Shown here piece by piece: positions 7,924 to 14,416 of a stretch of DNA of 14,416 nt. The position numbers and the translations under genes were made by a program. Every line of letters starts with the position of its first letter. Position 1 is the stretch's first letter. The notes under the pieces are model-generated. The model saw only the letters and a program-made list of their open reading frames with translations, did no database searches and was not told the DNA's origin. Origin of the DNA: Bordetella parapertussis (GTDB taxonomy: Bacteria; Pseudomonadota; Gammaproteobacteria; Burkholderiales; Burkholderiaceae_B). The stretch lies in assembly GCA_945862495.1 (NCBI GenBank), contig CAMAYM010000065.1, positions 1 through 14,416 on the forward strand. The letters are read 5' to 3'.

Positions 7924-7947
7924 CCTGCGTACGATTGGTACGAGGAG
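7924..7947 (+). promoter_or_regulatory. yihY ribosome binding site next to a small stem-loop
   Basis: GAGGAG (7942-7947) is the only good ribosome binding site near the start of the YihY gene. It lies 12 bases from the ATG at 7960 and 9 from an in-frame GTG at 7957, and decides the start choice. Upstream CCT-G-CGTAC (7924-7932) can pair with GTACG-AGG (7938-7945) around a five-base loop, with one bulged G. The pairing would partly cover the site. Confidence 0.45.
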
Positions 7948-7959
7948 CTTTATTCCGTG

Positions 7960-9267
7960 ATGAATCAACCACCCCCAGCCACCAACTTGCACGCAAAGCT
8001 CACCGCTTGGCGGAAAATCTTACTGTCAAGTGCGAAGAGACTGAGTCAGGTTGATGCCTTTGATCTGGCCGGCAGCCTGACCTTTACAACAGTATTGGCG
8101 ATCGTTCCATTATTGGCCGTCGCACTTGCGCTTTTCACCGCCTTTCCTCAATTTCACGAATTTAGCGATGCTTTGCAGACTTTTTTGTCAAATAGTCTGA
8201 TGCCGCCTGTCGTCTCAGAAAATGTGATGACCTACCTCAACGATTTTGCCCAAAAGGCTAGCCGACTGACTGCGATTGGTGGCAGTTTTTTAGTTATTAC
8301 AGTGTTGTTACTCATTTTGTCTGTCGATAAGGCCTTTAACGAGATCTGGCGAGTCACAAAATCGCGAAGCATCGGACAACGTCTACTTGTCTACTGGGCG
8401 ATTTTGACGCTGGGTCCGTTAATGACAGGCGCAAGTCTTTGGGCAACGGCATTGTTGGCACGCGAGTCCTTTGGCGTGATCTCACAGATTCCCTATCTTT
8501 TAGAGGTGACACTTAAAGTGTCGCCCTTTATTGTCAGCACGGTGGGTTTTGCGACGTTATTCACCATTGTCCCAAACGCGCGCGTCGCGCCCCGGGATGC
8601 GATGGTCGGAGGACTATTCGTTGCAGTTTTGCTAGAGGTGATGAAAACAGGCTTTGCGTTTTATGTTTCTCAACTGTCCACTTACACCATGATTTATGGG
8701 GCATTCGCTGCCCTCCCCGTTTTCTTGATATGGGTGTATCTCTCCTGGCTCAGTATCTTATTCGGCGCTATTGTTGCCGCCAACCTTCCTTATTTACGAC
8801 ATGTTCGCGTGCGTGGCGCTTCGCAGCCCGGCGATCTCCTGCAAGATGCACTCGCCACGCTGAGCTTGCTCGACCAGTCTCGCGCACAAAAAACACCGGG
8901 CTTACGCATGCGAGACATTGCAGAAGCGCTGCAACTCAGCGAAGATCAAATTGCATCAATACTGTACGCGCTGCAAGATTTGGGACTCATCGCCGCAGCC
9001 CAAGTCCGACAGCGTGAACACTGGGTATTAGTGTGCGCTCCTCACCTCACGAGTTTGACCCCCCTGTTAAGGCAATTTTTTGTCAACCGCGATACGCTTC
9101 GCCTGGATGAGCAGCCTGCTCTCAAGCACGCGTTATCCATTTATATTCAAGACAATAAAGACTCACACTTGAGCGATGTGCTGTTGCAGAATGACAAGCC
9201 AGACACGCTGAACGTACAATCCGAACAAATCAGCACAAAGGAGACGCATCATGCTAAAGGTCAGTGA
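7960..9267 (+). CDS. yihY: YihY family inner-membrane protein with C-terminal winged-helix-like extension
   Basis: This is a YihY/BrkB-type integral membrane protein, once mislabelled ribonuclease BN; its transport or export role is not settled. With the start at 7960 it has 435 residues. There are six likely membrane helices near 37-60, 104-123, 142-165, 187-207, 216-236 and 248-274. Family features include FDLAGSLTFTTVLAIVPLLA (34-53) and the YGAFAALPVFLIWVYLSW block (246-263). Residues about 290-370 look like a winged-helix domain (LRMRDIAEALQLSEDQI), common in the long betaproteobacterial form; E. coli YihY (290 residues) lacks it. The frame is open upstream to an ATG at 7840, but that would overlap the divergent DUF2069 gene, and GAGGAG at 7942-7947 supports 7960 (or GTG 7957). 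The 3' end overlaps the CBS gene by 17 bases. Confidence 0.9.
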   Translation: MNQPPPATNLHAKLTAWRKILLSSAKRLSQVDAFDLAGSLTFTTVLAIVPLLAVALALFTAFPQFHEFSDALQTFLSNSLMPPVVSENVMTYLNDFAQKASRLTAIGGSFLVITVLLLILSVDKAFNEIWRVTKSRSIGQRLLVYWAILTLGPLMTGASLWATALLARESFGVISQIPYLLEVTLKVSPFIVSTVGFATLFTIVPNARVAPRDAMVGGLFVAVLLEVMKTGFAFYVSQLSTYTMIYGAFAALPVFLIWVYLSWLSILFGAIVAANLPYLRHVRVRGASQPGDLLQDALATLSLLDQSRAQKTPGLRMRDIAEALQLSEDQIASILYALQDLGLIAAAQVRQREHWVLVCAPHLTSLTPLLRQFFVNRDTLRLDEQPALKHALSIYIQDNKDSHLSDVLLQNDKPDTLNVQSEQISTKETHHAKGQ

Positions 9268-9712
9268 AATCCTGCGAGTCAAGGGCCACACACTATTTAC
9301 CGCATCACCCGAGACTTCTGTCGTTCAAGCGCTTGAAACAATGAGCGAGCATGACATCGGGTCTTTGGTCATTATGGAACGCGGCACGCTAGCCGGCATG
9401 TTGACGTTCAGAGAGATTATCCGTCACGTAAACGGCAATCACGGCGCGGTGGGTTCCACAACAATTCGTAGCATTATGGATGACAAGCCCATCAGCGTCT
9501 CACCCGATGCAGACGCAGACCACGTGCAGCGCCTGATGCTCGAAAATCACTCCCGTTATATTCCTGTGATGGATGGCACGGTATTGATGGGTGTCATTTC
9601 TTTTTACGACATGGCCCAAGCCATTGTTGCTGCGCAAAAATTTGAAAATTCGATGCTCAAGGCCTATATACGTGACTGGCCCGAAGAGGAAAGTAAACGA
9701 CCAAAAGCTTGA
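9251..9712 (+). CDS. two-CBS-domain protein
   Basis: This is a 153-residue soluble protein made almost wholly of a CBS pair, a module that binds adenine nucleotides or related ligands and senses energy state. CBS 1 spans about 14-62 (TLFTASPETSVVQALETM, then IGSLVIMERGTLAGMLTFREI). CBS 2 spans about 76-126 (ISVSPDADADHVQRLM, then RYIPVMDGTVLMGVISFYD). The C-terminal tail is a charged helix (FENSMLKAYIRDWPEEE). No enzyme or membrane domain is attached. A strong ribosome binding site, AAAGGAG, lies at 9238-9244 inside the yihY coding region, and the first 17 bases overlap the yihY end. The two are therefore likely made together, and a regulatory link to YihY is possible but unproven. It converges with dusA across a 23-base gap with no evident terminator. 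Confidence 0.93.
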   Translation: MLKVSEILRVKGHTLFTASPETSVVQALETMSEHDIGSLVIMERGTLAGMLTFREIIRHVNGNHGAVGSTTIRSIMDDKPISVSPDADADHVQRLMLENHSRYIPVMDGTVLMGVISFYDMAQAIVAAQKFENSMLKAYIRDWPEEESKRPKA

Positions 9713-9735
9713 AGATTTATCAGTCAAATGTAAAT

Positions 9736-10737
9736 TTAGGCTATGAATTGCTCCAGTGGTTCATAGCCGCCAATTTCTGACCACGCACGCCGAATTAATG
9801 TTGAGTCATTCGCATTGAGAAGTTTCGAATCAGACAATATTCGGCGCCACAAGCGTGAGCGTGGCCTGCCATTAAATAACCCTAACAAGGGTCTTACCAC
9901 AATGCGCAAGGGTGTATCACGCTTAATTTGACTTTCCGCATAAGCGACTAGTTGCTCGATGAGTACTGTCTCTTGAATCGCAGGTTCGTTTGGCCAAAAT
10001 GCCGCAGACAATTCGCTCAAGACGGCAGGATTATGCCAAGGCGCTCGCCCAAGCATGACACCATCAAAGGTCAGTAAAGCGTGCGAACAATCTTCTACTC
10101 CCGACAAACCACCGTTTAAGATAATGGTGGCCTCGGGGAAGTCTTGTTTTAACTTGGCCGCATCGGCGTACCGCAATGGTGGAATATCGCGATTGTCCTT
10201 GGGAGTCAGGCCTTTTAAAACAGCATTACGCGCATGCACAATAAACACGCGGCATCCCGTGTCATATACGGTGCCAACGAAGTCACGCACAAAACCATAA
10301 TCATCGCTGTAGTCCAAACCTAAGCGGTGCTTAACCGTCACAGGGATACTCACCGCATCTTGCATGGCTTTGACACAATCCGCCACTAACGTTGGCTCGG
10401 CCATCAGACAAGCCCCGAAAGCGCCCTTTTGGACGCGCTCCGAAGGACACCCACAATTGAGATTAATTTCGTCATACCCCCATTGGGCACCGAGTCGAGC
10501 CGCTTGACCCAAGGCCTCAGGCTCACTGCCGCCCAGCTGAAGCGCTACAGGATGCTCTTGATCATTGAAGTCTAAGTGTCTGTGAATATCGCCATGTGTC
10601 AACGCGCCAGTCGTAATCATCTCTGTGTAGAGACGTGCATGAGGCGCAAGCAACCGATGGAAAAATCGACAATGTCGATCTGTCACATCGATCATGGGGG
10701 CAACGCTTAACTTCCAGGACTGTGCTGGCAAGGACAT
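9736..10737 (-). CDS. dusA: tRNA-dihydrouridine(20/20a) synthase DusA
   Basis: This FMN enzyme reduces uridine to dihydrouridine at positions 20 and 20a in the tRNA D-loop, using NADPH. The 333 residues match the DusA subgroup. The N-terminal FMN-binding segment is LSVAPMIDVTDRHCRFFHR (10-28). YTEMITTGAL is at 37-46. The catalytic cysteine is C97 in INLNCGCPSERVQKGAFGA, K136 and H137 are in VTVKHRLG, and IVHARNAVLKGL plus PPLRY (166-190) are DusA-type rather than DusB or DusC. The FMN phosphate loop IILNGG is at 205-210. It is divergent from the thrB unit. TATAAA in the intergenic region might be its -10 element, but no good -35 fits. The ribosome binding site is weak. Confidence 0.95.
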   Translation of the reverse strand: MSLPAQSWKLSVAPMIDVTDRHCRFFHRLLAPHARLYTEMITTGALTHGDIHRHLDFNDQEHPVALQLGGSEPEALGQAARLGAQWGYDEINLNCGCPSERVQKGAFGACLMAEPTLVADCVKAMQDAVSIPVTVKHRLGLDYSDDYGFVRDFVGTVYDTGCRVFIVHARNAVLKGLTPKDNRDIPPLRYADAAKLKQDFPEATIILNGGLSGVEDCSHALLTFDGVMLGRAPWHNPAVLSELSAAFWPNEPAIQETVLIEQLVAYAESQIKRDTPLRIVVRPLLGLFNGRPRSRLWRRILSDSKLLNANDSTLIRRAWSEIGGYEPLEQFIA

Positions 10738-10744
10738 ATATCTA

Positions 10745-10858
10745 ATGGCTCAAAAACGTCCAAACCGGACTCCCGCTATTTTATATGGCTTAGAACAATC
10801 AAATTATGAAACGCGTGATCTCAAGGAAGTCATCCTTGCTAAAATTGCCATATCTTAG
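10745..10858 (+). CDS. possible 37-residue ORF upstream of thrB, uncertain
   Basis: A short open frame starts 7 bases outside the divergent dusA start and ends in TAG 21 bases before the thrB ATG, in the same frame as thrB. AAGGA (10730-10734 region) lies about 10 bases upstream of the ATG. The peptide starts MAQKRPNRTPAILYG and ends in a plausible amphipathic helix (DLKEVILAKIAIS). It has no run of threonine or isoleucine codons, so it is not an obvious threonine attenuator leader. The frame stays open upstream across the antisense of dusA to an ATG at 10694, which fits chance openness. I do not recognise the peptide. It may be a real small protein, a leader, or nothing. Confidence 0.25.
   Translation: MAQKRPNRTPAILYGLEQSNYETRDLKEVILAKIAIS
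10822..10838. repeat. short perfect inverted repeat upstream of thrB
   Basis: CAAGGA and TCCTTG form a six-base perfect inverted repeat around AGTCA, about 40 bases before the thrB start codon. It could be a weak hairpin or a protein-binding half-site pair. No U-run follows, so it is not a terminator. It lies inside the 3' part of the possible short ORF. Confidence 0.35.
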
Positions 10859-10879
10859 AAAACGCATCACCTCATCCCT

Positions 10880-11857
10880 ATGGCAGTGTTTACCCAAGTC
10901 AGCGAATTTGACGCCCGAACTCTTTTGGCTGATTACACCCTTGGCGATTTCATCGCCTTAAAGGGCATTGCTGCGGGGATTGAAAACAGCAACTTTTTCC
11001 TGACAACGACGCAGGGAGAGTATGTCTTGACGGTTTTTGAGGTGCTCAAAGCCGAACAGTTACCGTTTTATATTGAACTGATGCACCATCTTGCTGAAAA
11101 AGCCATTCCAGTTCCTCAGCCTCAAACAAGAATTGACGGAAAGCGGCTCTCCGCGCTGCATGGAAAACCCGCTGCCATTGTCTCAAAACTCCCCGGCAGC
11201 TACGAACCAAAACCCAATGTCGTTCATTGCGCCATCGCAGGTGAAACACTTGCACGTGCGCACTTAGCGGGACTGGATTTTTCAATTCAACAACCTAATC
11301 TGCGTGGATTAGCGTGGTGGACATCTACAGCACCCATTGTTGCCCCTTTTCTGAATCAAACGCTTGCCACATTGTTGCAGGACACGCTCGCAGAGCAGCA
11401 AGCGTTGGCCAACACTGCCGAATTCATGTCACTACCTCACGGTCCGTCACACTGTGATCTCTTTCGCGACAACGTTTTATTTGCTGGCACACCCCATCAA
11501 CCTGTTATTGGTGGCTTCATAGACTTTTATTTTGCTGGAGTCGACTCGTGGATTTTTGACGTTGCAGTCAGCGTCAATGACTGGTGTATCGATCATGCAA
11601 ATGGAAAGTTTCATCCAGAATTACTTGAGTCTTGGCTCAAAGCGTATGCCGATATCCGTCCGTTTACAGAGGCAGAAAGGCATCTTTGGCCCGCCATTTT
11701 GCGGGGAGCGGCACTGCGCTTTTGGATCTCTAGACTGTATGACTTTTATTTACCCCGCCCTGCTCAAACGCTGAAACCACATGACCCAGGTCATTTTGAG
11801 CGCATACTCACCCAAAGAACAATAAGTGCCAGCATGGCGCTTCCCAAGGAATCCTGA
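10880..11857 (+). CDS. thrB: homoserine kinase, APH-fold type
   Basis: This enzyme phosphorylates homoserine with ATP on the way to threonine. It belongs to the aminoglycoside-phosphotransferase-fold form of ThrB, common in beta- and alphaproteobacteria, and not the GHMP form of E. coli. The 325 residues and the opening MAVFTQVSEFDARTLL are typical. IAAGIENSNFFLTT (30-43) is the nucleotide loop, GPSHCDLFRDNVLF (188-201) is the catalytic loop with H191, D193 and N198, and GGFIDFYFAGVDSWIFDVA (211-229) carries the metal aspartate D215. The usual alanine after the histidine (HADLFRDN) is cysteine here (HCDLFRDN), a mild change. No ribosome binding site is visible before the ATG. The stop overlaps the next gene start (TGATG). 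thrA and thrC are not in the window. Confidence 0.95.
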   Translation: MAVFTQVSEFDARTLLADYTLGDFIALKGIAAGIENSNFFLTTTQGEYVLTVFEVLKAEQLPFYIELMHHLAEKAIPVPQPQTRIDGKRLSALHGKPAAIVSKLPGSYEPKPNVVHCAIAGETLARAHLAGLDFSIQQPNLRGLAWWTSTAPIVAPFLNQTLATLLQDTLAEQQALANTAEFMSLPHGPSHCDLFRDNVLFAGTPHQPVIGGFIDFYFAGVDSWIFDVAVSVNDWCIDHANGKFHPELLESWLKAYADIRPFTEAERHLWPAILRGAALRFWISRLYDFYLPRPAQTLKPHDPGHFERILTQRTISASMALPKES

Positions 11858-12651
11858 TGCAAGCAGTTCCCTTACCTGCGCTCGCAGGCTGGATGTGGGT
11901 TCGAGACGGTTGGTCACTGTTTCGTAGTCAACCACTGGCCTTTTTTTCATGGGCGATGTTTGTTAGCTTAATACTGATGATCGCCACCATCACTCCGCCT
12001 ATTGGTCCGATTGTATTTATCGTTCTGATGCCAACCGCAACGTTACTTTCGCTTTCTGCGGGTCGACATGCCAGCGCAGGACAACGCATTTTGCTTGGCA
12101 CCTGGATTGAACCTTTGCGTCAACCCTTCGTTTTTCGCCGCCTACTCGCTATGGGTGGCTTGTACATTGCGTTTTGTTTATTACTAGGCTTGGCAGTCTT
12201 TATGCCGTTTTCAGGTGAAGTCACCGAAGCGCTCAAAAATATTGAACAAACAAACGACTTGTTGCCCTTGATGGAAGCTGTCAAGACGCCGATGCTGATT
12301 TTTGGTATTTTTTATGTCGTCATGGCAGCGGTCTTTTGGTTTGCACCCGCACTTGTCGGCTGGCACGGCATCCGTATCACCCAGGCATTATTTTTTAGTT
12401 GGATTGCCTGTTGGCGTAATAAATGGGCATTTTTAGTCTATGGACTCTGCTGGTTGGGTGTTTTTCTTGGTATCGACACACTGATTAGCGTGCTTGTACT
12501 CATAGGCCTATCTCCCAACACTGCGGCGACACTTCAGGTGCCCATCAATGTTGTTGCAACCTCCGTGTTGTACTGCAGTTTTTATACAAGCTACGTTTCA
12601 GTGTTCACAAATAATGAACGCTTAAGTGCCTCTGAAACCGAGGCACAGTGA
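11857..12651 (+). CDS. BPSS1780 family membrane protein
   Basis: This is an integral inner-membrane protein of 264 residues with unknown function. It starts with a soluble stretch containing GWMWVRDGWSLFRSQPLAFF (11-30), the hallmark of this betaproteobacterial family that often follows thrB. Hydrophobic segments lie near 26-58, 98-118, 144-168, 190-214 and 222-248, giving five or six helices, and the tail is acidic and polar (NNERLSASETEAQ). The start codon overlaps the thrB stop by one base (TGATG), and AAGGA at 11846-11850 is a good ribosome binding site, so the two are co-expressed. The last 61 bases overlap the convergent DUF192 gene. Membership of the family is by pattern memory, and the role with thrB is unknown. 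Confidence 0.85.
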   Translation: MQAVPLPALAGWMWVRDGWSLFRSQPLAFFSWAMFVSLILMIATITPPIGPIVFIVLMPTATLLSLSAGRHASAGQRILLGTWIEPLRQPFVFRRLLAMGGLYIAFCLLLGLAVFMPFSGEVTEALKNIEQTNDLLPLMEAVKTPMLIFGIFYVVMAAVFWFAPALVGWHGIRITQALFFSWIACWRNKWAFLVYGLCWLGVFLGIDTLISVLVLIGLSPNTAATLQVPINVVATSVLYCSFYTSYVSVFTNNERLSASETEAQ

Positions 12652-12908
12652 GCGTCGAGAAAAGGCAACATTTCGCAAACAGATCGCGCTCCAAGACAAC
12701 ATACGATCCGGTTAGGCGGCACATAGGATTGAACCTTTAAGATCTCTTTGCTTTTGTCCAAAAAAAATACGGAAATTGGATAGTGCATACCAAACGTATG
12801 AACGGACCAACACGGTTGCAACCACAGTACCTCACCCGTCACGAGTTTGGGTCGAATCAACAGTCCCCCTGCACGCTGCCACCAATGCGTGGCTTTCATA
12901 ATCTTCAT
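12591..12908 (-). CDS. DUF192 protein coupled to tadC
   Basis: This is a small protein of 105 residues. GGLLIRPKLVTGEVLWLQPC (14-33), SVHTFGMHYPISVFFLDKS (35-53) and the later CLGARSVCEM (71-80) match the DUF192 core (normally GLMGR, then C-x-S-I-H-T-F-x-M-x-F-P-I-D-V-x-F-L-D). The function of the family is unknown. The ATG at 12908 overlaps the tadC stop by four bases (ATGA), which decides this start over a longer frame reaching 12974. It has no signal peptide, unlike many DUF192 proteins. Residues after about 85 fall outside the domain, and their codons (12591-12651) overlap the 3' end of the BPSS1780-type gene on the other strand. Coupling to tadC suggests a part in Tad pilus formation, but that is inference. 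Confidence 0.85.
   Translation of the reverse strand: MKIMKATHWWQRAGGLLIRPKLVTGEVLWLQPCWSVHTFGMHYPISVFFLDKSKEILKVQSYVPPNRIVCCLGARSVCEMLPFLDAHCASVSEALKRSLFVNTET
12626..12646. other. perfect stem-loop in the convergent gene overlap
   Basis: GTGCCTC (12626-12632) pairs perfectly with GAGGCAC (12640-12646) around a seven-base loop. It ends two bases before the plus-strand stop codon (12649-12651) and is inside the DUF192 gene on the minus strand. No U-run follows in the plus direction; in the minus direction the following bases (TTAAGCGTTC) are only mildly T-rich. It marks the meeting point of two transcripts and could slow or pause them, but it does not look like a standard terminator. Confidence 0.5.
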
Positions 12909-13828
12909 GACAAGCCCAGCAACTGAACCACGACCGGAAATCCTAAAATAATAAAGGTGCAAGGAAAAATACAAAGTGCCATTGGAAAAAGCATTTTGAC
13001 TGGCGCTTGTAAAGCGAGTTTTTCGGCTTGCATTAAACGATGGGCGCGTTGCTGATCTGCATAAACCTGAATAATTCGACCCAAACTAAAACCCATTGAC
13101 TCGCCATGGATGAGTGACGAAATCAGCTGTCGGATACTAGGAAGGTTGAGACGTTGGCTGAGTTGCCGCAATGCCAATGCACGCGACTGCCCCGCCCGCA
13201 TGTCAGCCAGCATTTTTGACCACTCCTGATGTAAAGCCCCCTCCCCGACATGTTCAAGTGCCAGCTGAATAGAGGCTTGTAGATTCAATCCTGCATCTAA
13301 ACCAAGACCCACCATATCTAGGAAAAAAGGAAATTGATACGCAACTTGACGCAAGCGCTTCAGATGGATGCGCTTTAAACAAAAAATTGGGCACCACCAA
13401 CCCATAGCCATGCATGCACAAAGGCCAAAATATGCAGTGACTTGAAAGTCCACCAAGGACTGATTCAATGCATAAATACCAATCGTCAGTGCCAGGAAAG
13501 CGGATACGCATTGCAAACAATAAATTTGTACACACTCCCAACTTGTCAAACCTGCCCGAGATAGAAGCAAGGACAGGCGCCTGCGTTGACCCCATGTAAC
13601 AAATGGTATTAAAGGACGTCCAAGCCATGCCGTCATTCGCCACAGAAAACGCATTGATTGCTTACCCGATTCGGACGTCAAGTCCTTTGCCGGCAATGCT
13701 AAACTAAAGCGAAAATACTGATTTAGGAAAGGCCTTGAACGTTGACACACTCTGTAAGCAATCATTGAAAGTGAGATCGTCAACAGAATCACTGCTCCTG
13801 TTACACACGCAAGTGCTAAAAACGCCAT
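12905..13828 (-). CDS. tadC: Tad pilus inner-membrane platform protein TadC
   Basis: This is a type II secretion F-domain protein of the tight-adherence (Flp/Tad) pilus machine. With TadB it forms the inner-membrane platform on which the TadA ATPase acts. The 307 residues are normal for TadC. There is an N-terminal membrane helix (about 3-26), a pair of helices at about 104-120 and 130-150, and the F domain from about 165 (FPFFLDMVGLGLDAGLNLQ) through the GESMGFSLG turn (242-250). The end AEKLALQAPVKMLFPMALC and the last hydrophobic stretch (280-304) are typical of TadC. It follows tadB by 4 bases with GAGG 9 bases before the ATG. The stop overlaps the DUF192 start (ATGA). A TadD-like TPR gene, common after tadC, is absent here. 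Confidence 0.93.
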   Translation of the reverse strand: MAFLALACVTGAVILLTISLSMIAYRVCQRSRPFLNQYFRFSLALPAKDLTSESGKQSMRFLWRMTAWLGRPLIPFVTWGQRRRLSLLLSRAGLTSWECVQIYCLQCVSAFLALTIGIYALNQSLVDFQVTAYFGLCACMAMGWWCPIFCLKRIHLKRLRQVAYQFPFFLDMVGLGLDAGLNLQASIQLALEHVGEGALHQEWSKMLADMRAGQSRALALRQLSQRLNLPSIRQLISSLIHGESMGFSLGRIIQVYADQQRAHRLMQAEKLALQAPVKMLFPMALCIFPCTFIILGFPVVVQLLGLS

Positions 13829-13832
13829 CCTA

Positions 13833-14416
13833 CTAAACCTCGATTGCTAAGATTCGACGTAGCCAGAAAATACCCAAACACTCAAGCAAAAGCACTACTA
13901 CTAATAACACTTGTCCCATTTGACTAAAAAACATCAACTCCACAGAAGACGGATCGATCTGACTCAAAGCGACTAATAAAATAAGTGGTAACGCACCCAT
14001 TACCCATGCCTGCATTTTTCCTTGTGCAGTCAACATATTTATTTTTCCAGTGATATGCTGACGTGCACGTAAGTTACTGGACAAACGTTCCAATAGGTCA
14101 GCCATTGATCCACCTGAAGCATTTCCAACCGCAAGCAAGGCCGTCACCAATTCAACACTTTCTGTCGGCATCCGTCGTTTGAGCTCAGCTAATGCCTGAT
14201 TTAATGGCAAGCCCATGCGATGTTCCCTCAGCACTAAACTCAGCTCCTGCGACATAGGTGCAGGAGCATCTTCTGCAAAATGTTTGAGTGCCATACCAAT
14301 GCTCGCACCAGAACGCAATGCACCTGCAATTGCGGTCAATGCATCTGGCCATTGGGTATCAAATAGGCATAACCGTCTGCGCAAAGCAGCGGTTAGTAAG
14401 ATTCTGGGCAACACGA
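13833..14416 (-). CDS. tadB: Tad pilus inner-membrane platform protein TadB, C-terminal part (runs off right edge)
   Basis: This is the C-terminal 194 or so residues of the second F-domain platform protein of the Tad pilus; the N-terminal membrane part lies beyond the window. A GTG at 14414 is in frame but is probably an internal valine, not the start. The F domain begins with QWPDALTAIAGALRSGASI, followed by the RMGLPLNQALAEL and AVGNASGGSMADLLERLS motifs typical of TadB, and LTAQGKMQAWVMGALPLIL before two membrane helices. The protein ends LRRILAIEV with a TAG stop, 4 bases before tadC. Its order with tadC matches known tad loci. The upstream flp, rcp and tadZA genes would be expected to the right, outside the window. 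Confidence 0.92.
   Translation of the reverse strand, partial: VLPRILLTAALRRRLCLFDTQWPDALTAIAGALRSGASIGMALKHFAEDAPAPMSQELSLVLREHRMGLPLNQALAELKRRMPTESVELVTALLAVGNASGGSMADLLERLSSNLRARQHITGKINMLTAQGKMQAWVMGALPLILLVALSQIDPSSVELMFFSQMGQVLLVVVLLLECLGIFWLRRILAIEV

Noticed and set aside
7840..7959. Upstream extension of the YihY frame to the ATG at 7840, or a start at 7888
   Set aside because: The extension overlaps the divergent DUF2069 coding region and its start, lacks a ribosome binding site and does not resemble the family; GAGGAG supports 7957 or 7960.
9713..9735. Bidirectional terminator between the CBS gene and dusA
   Set aside because: The 23-base gap holds no stem of useful length.
12909..12974. 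Longer DUF192 frame starting at 12974
   Set aside because: The extra residues lie within the tadC 3' end and do not match the family; the ATGA overlap at 12908 is a better start.

Overview
This is an ordinary-looking stretch of betaproteobacterial chromosome, most likely from the order Burkholderiales and possibly the family Alcaligenaceae. The family placement is an inference. It rests on the order leuC-leuD-leuB-asd-fimV, on an APH-type homoserine kinase followed by a BPSS1780-type membrane protein, on a YihY protein with a long C-terminal extension, and on a Tad pilus locus. Base composition looks close to 50% GC by eye, with the Tad end somewhat more AT-rich. I found no tRNA, rRNA, CRISPR array, insertion sequence, phage gene or attachment site. 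The longest gap between genes is about 140 bases, so no stretch over 300 bases lacks a gene.

Region 1 (1-5796, all minus strand) is a biosynthetic block read from right to left: aroC (chorismate synthase), leuC, leuD, leuB (the last steps of leucine synthesis), asd (aspartate semialdehyde dehydrogenase) and the start of fimV, which runs off the left edge. Gaps are 6 to 77 bases, so co-transcription of leuC to fimV is likely. Two stem-loops lie in the leuD-leuB and leuB-asd gaps.

Region 2 (5861-7878, minus) holds selO, a pseudokinase-fold AMP transferase, translationally coupled by an ATGA overlap to an upstream DUF2069 membrane protein. A short divergent promoter region (about 7879-7959) separates this pair from region 3.

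Region 3 (7960-9712, plus) is a YihY-type membrane protein overlapped by 17 bases with a two-CBS-domain protein. It converges on dusA (9736-10737, minus), a tRNA-dihydrouridine synthase.

Region 4 (10738-12651) begins with a 142-base divergent gap that carries a possible 37-codon ORF. It continues with thrB (homoserine kinase) overlapping a BPSS1780-type membrane protein. asd and thrB both serve the aspartate-derived pathway but lie in separate units.

Region 5 (12591-14416, minus) is the tail of a Tad (tight adherence) pilus locus: partial tadB, tadC and a small DUF192 protein coupled to tadC. The DUF192 gene ends inside the 3' end of the region 4 membrane gene, giving a 61-base tail-to-tail overlap with a perfect inverted repeat inside it.

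Nothing here amounts to a clearly new system. The items most worth a second look are the DUF192-Tad coupling with its antisense overlap, the short ORF in frame with thrB, and the stem-loops inside the leucine operon.
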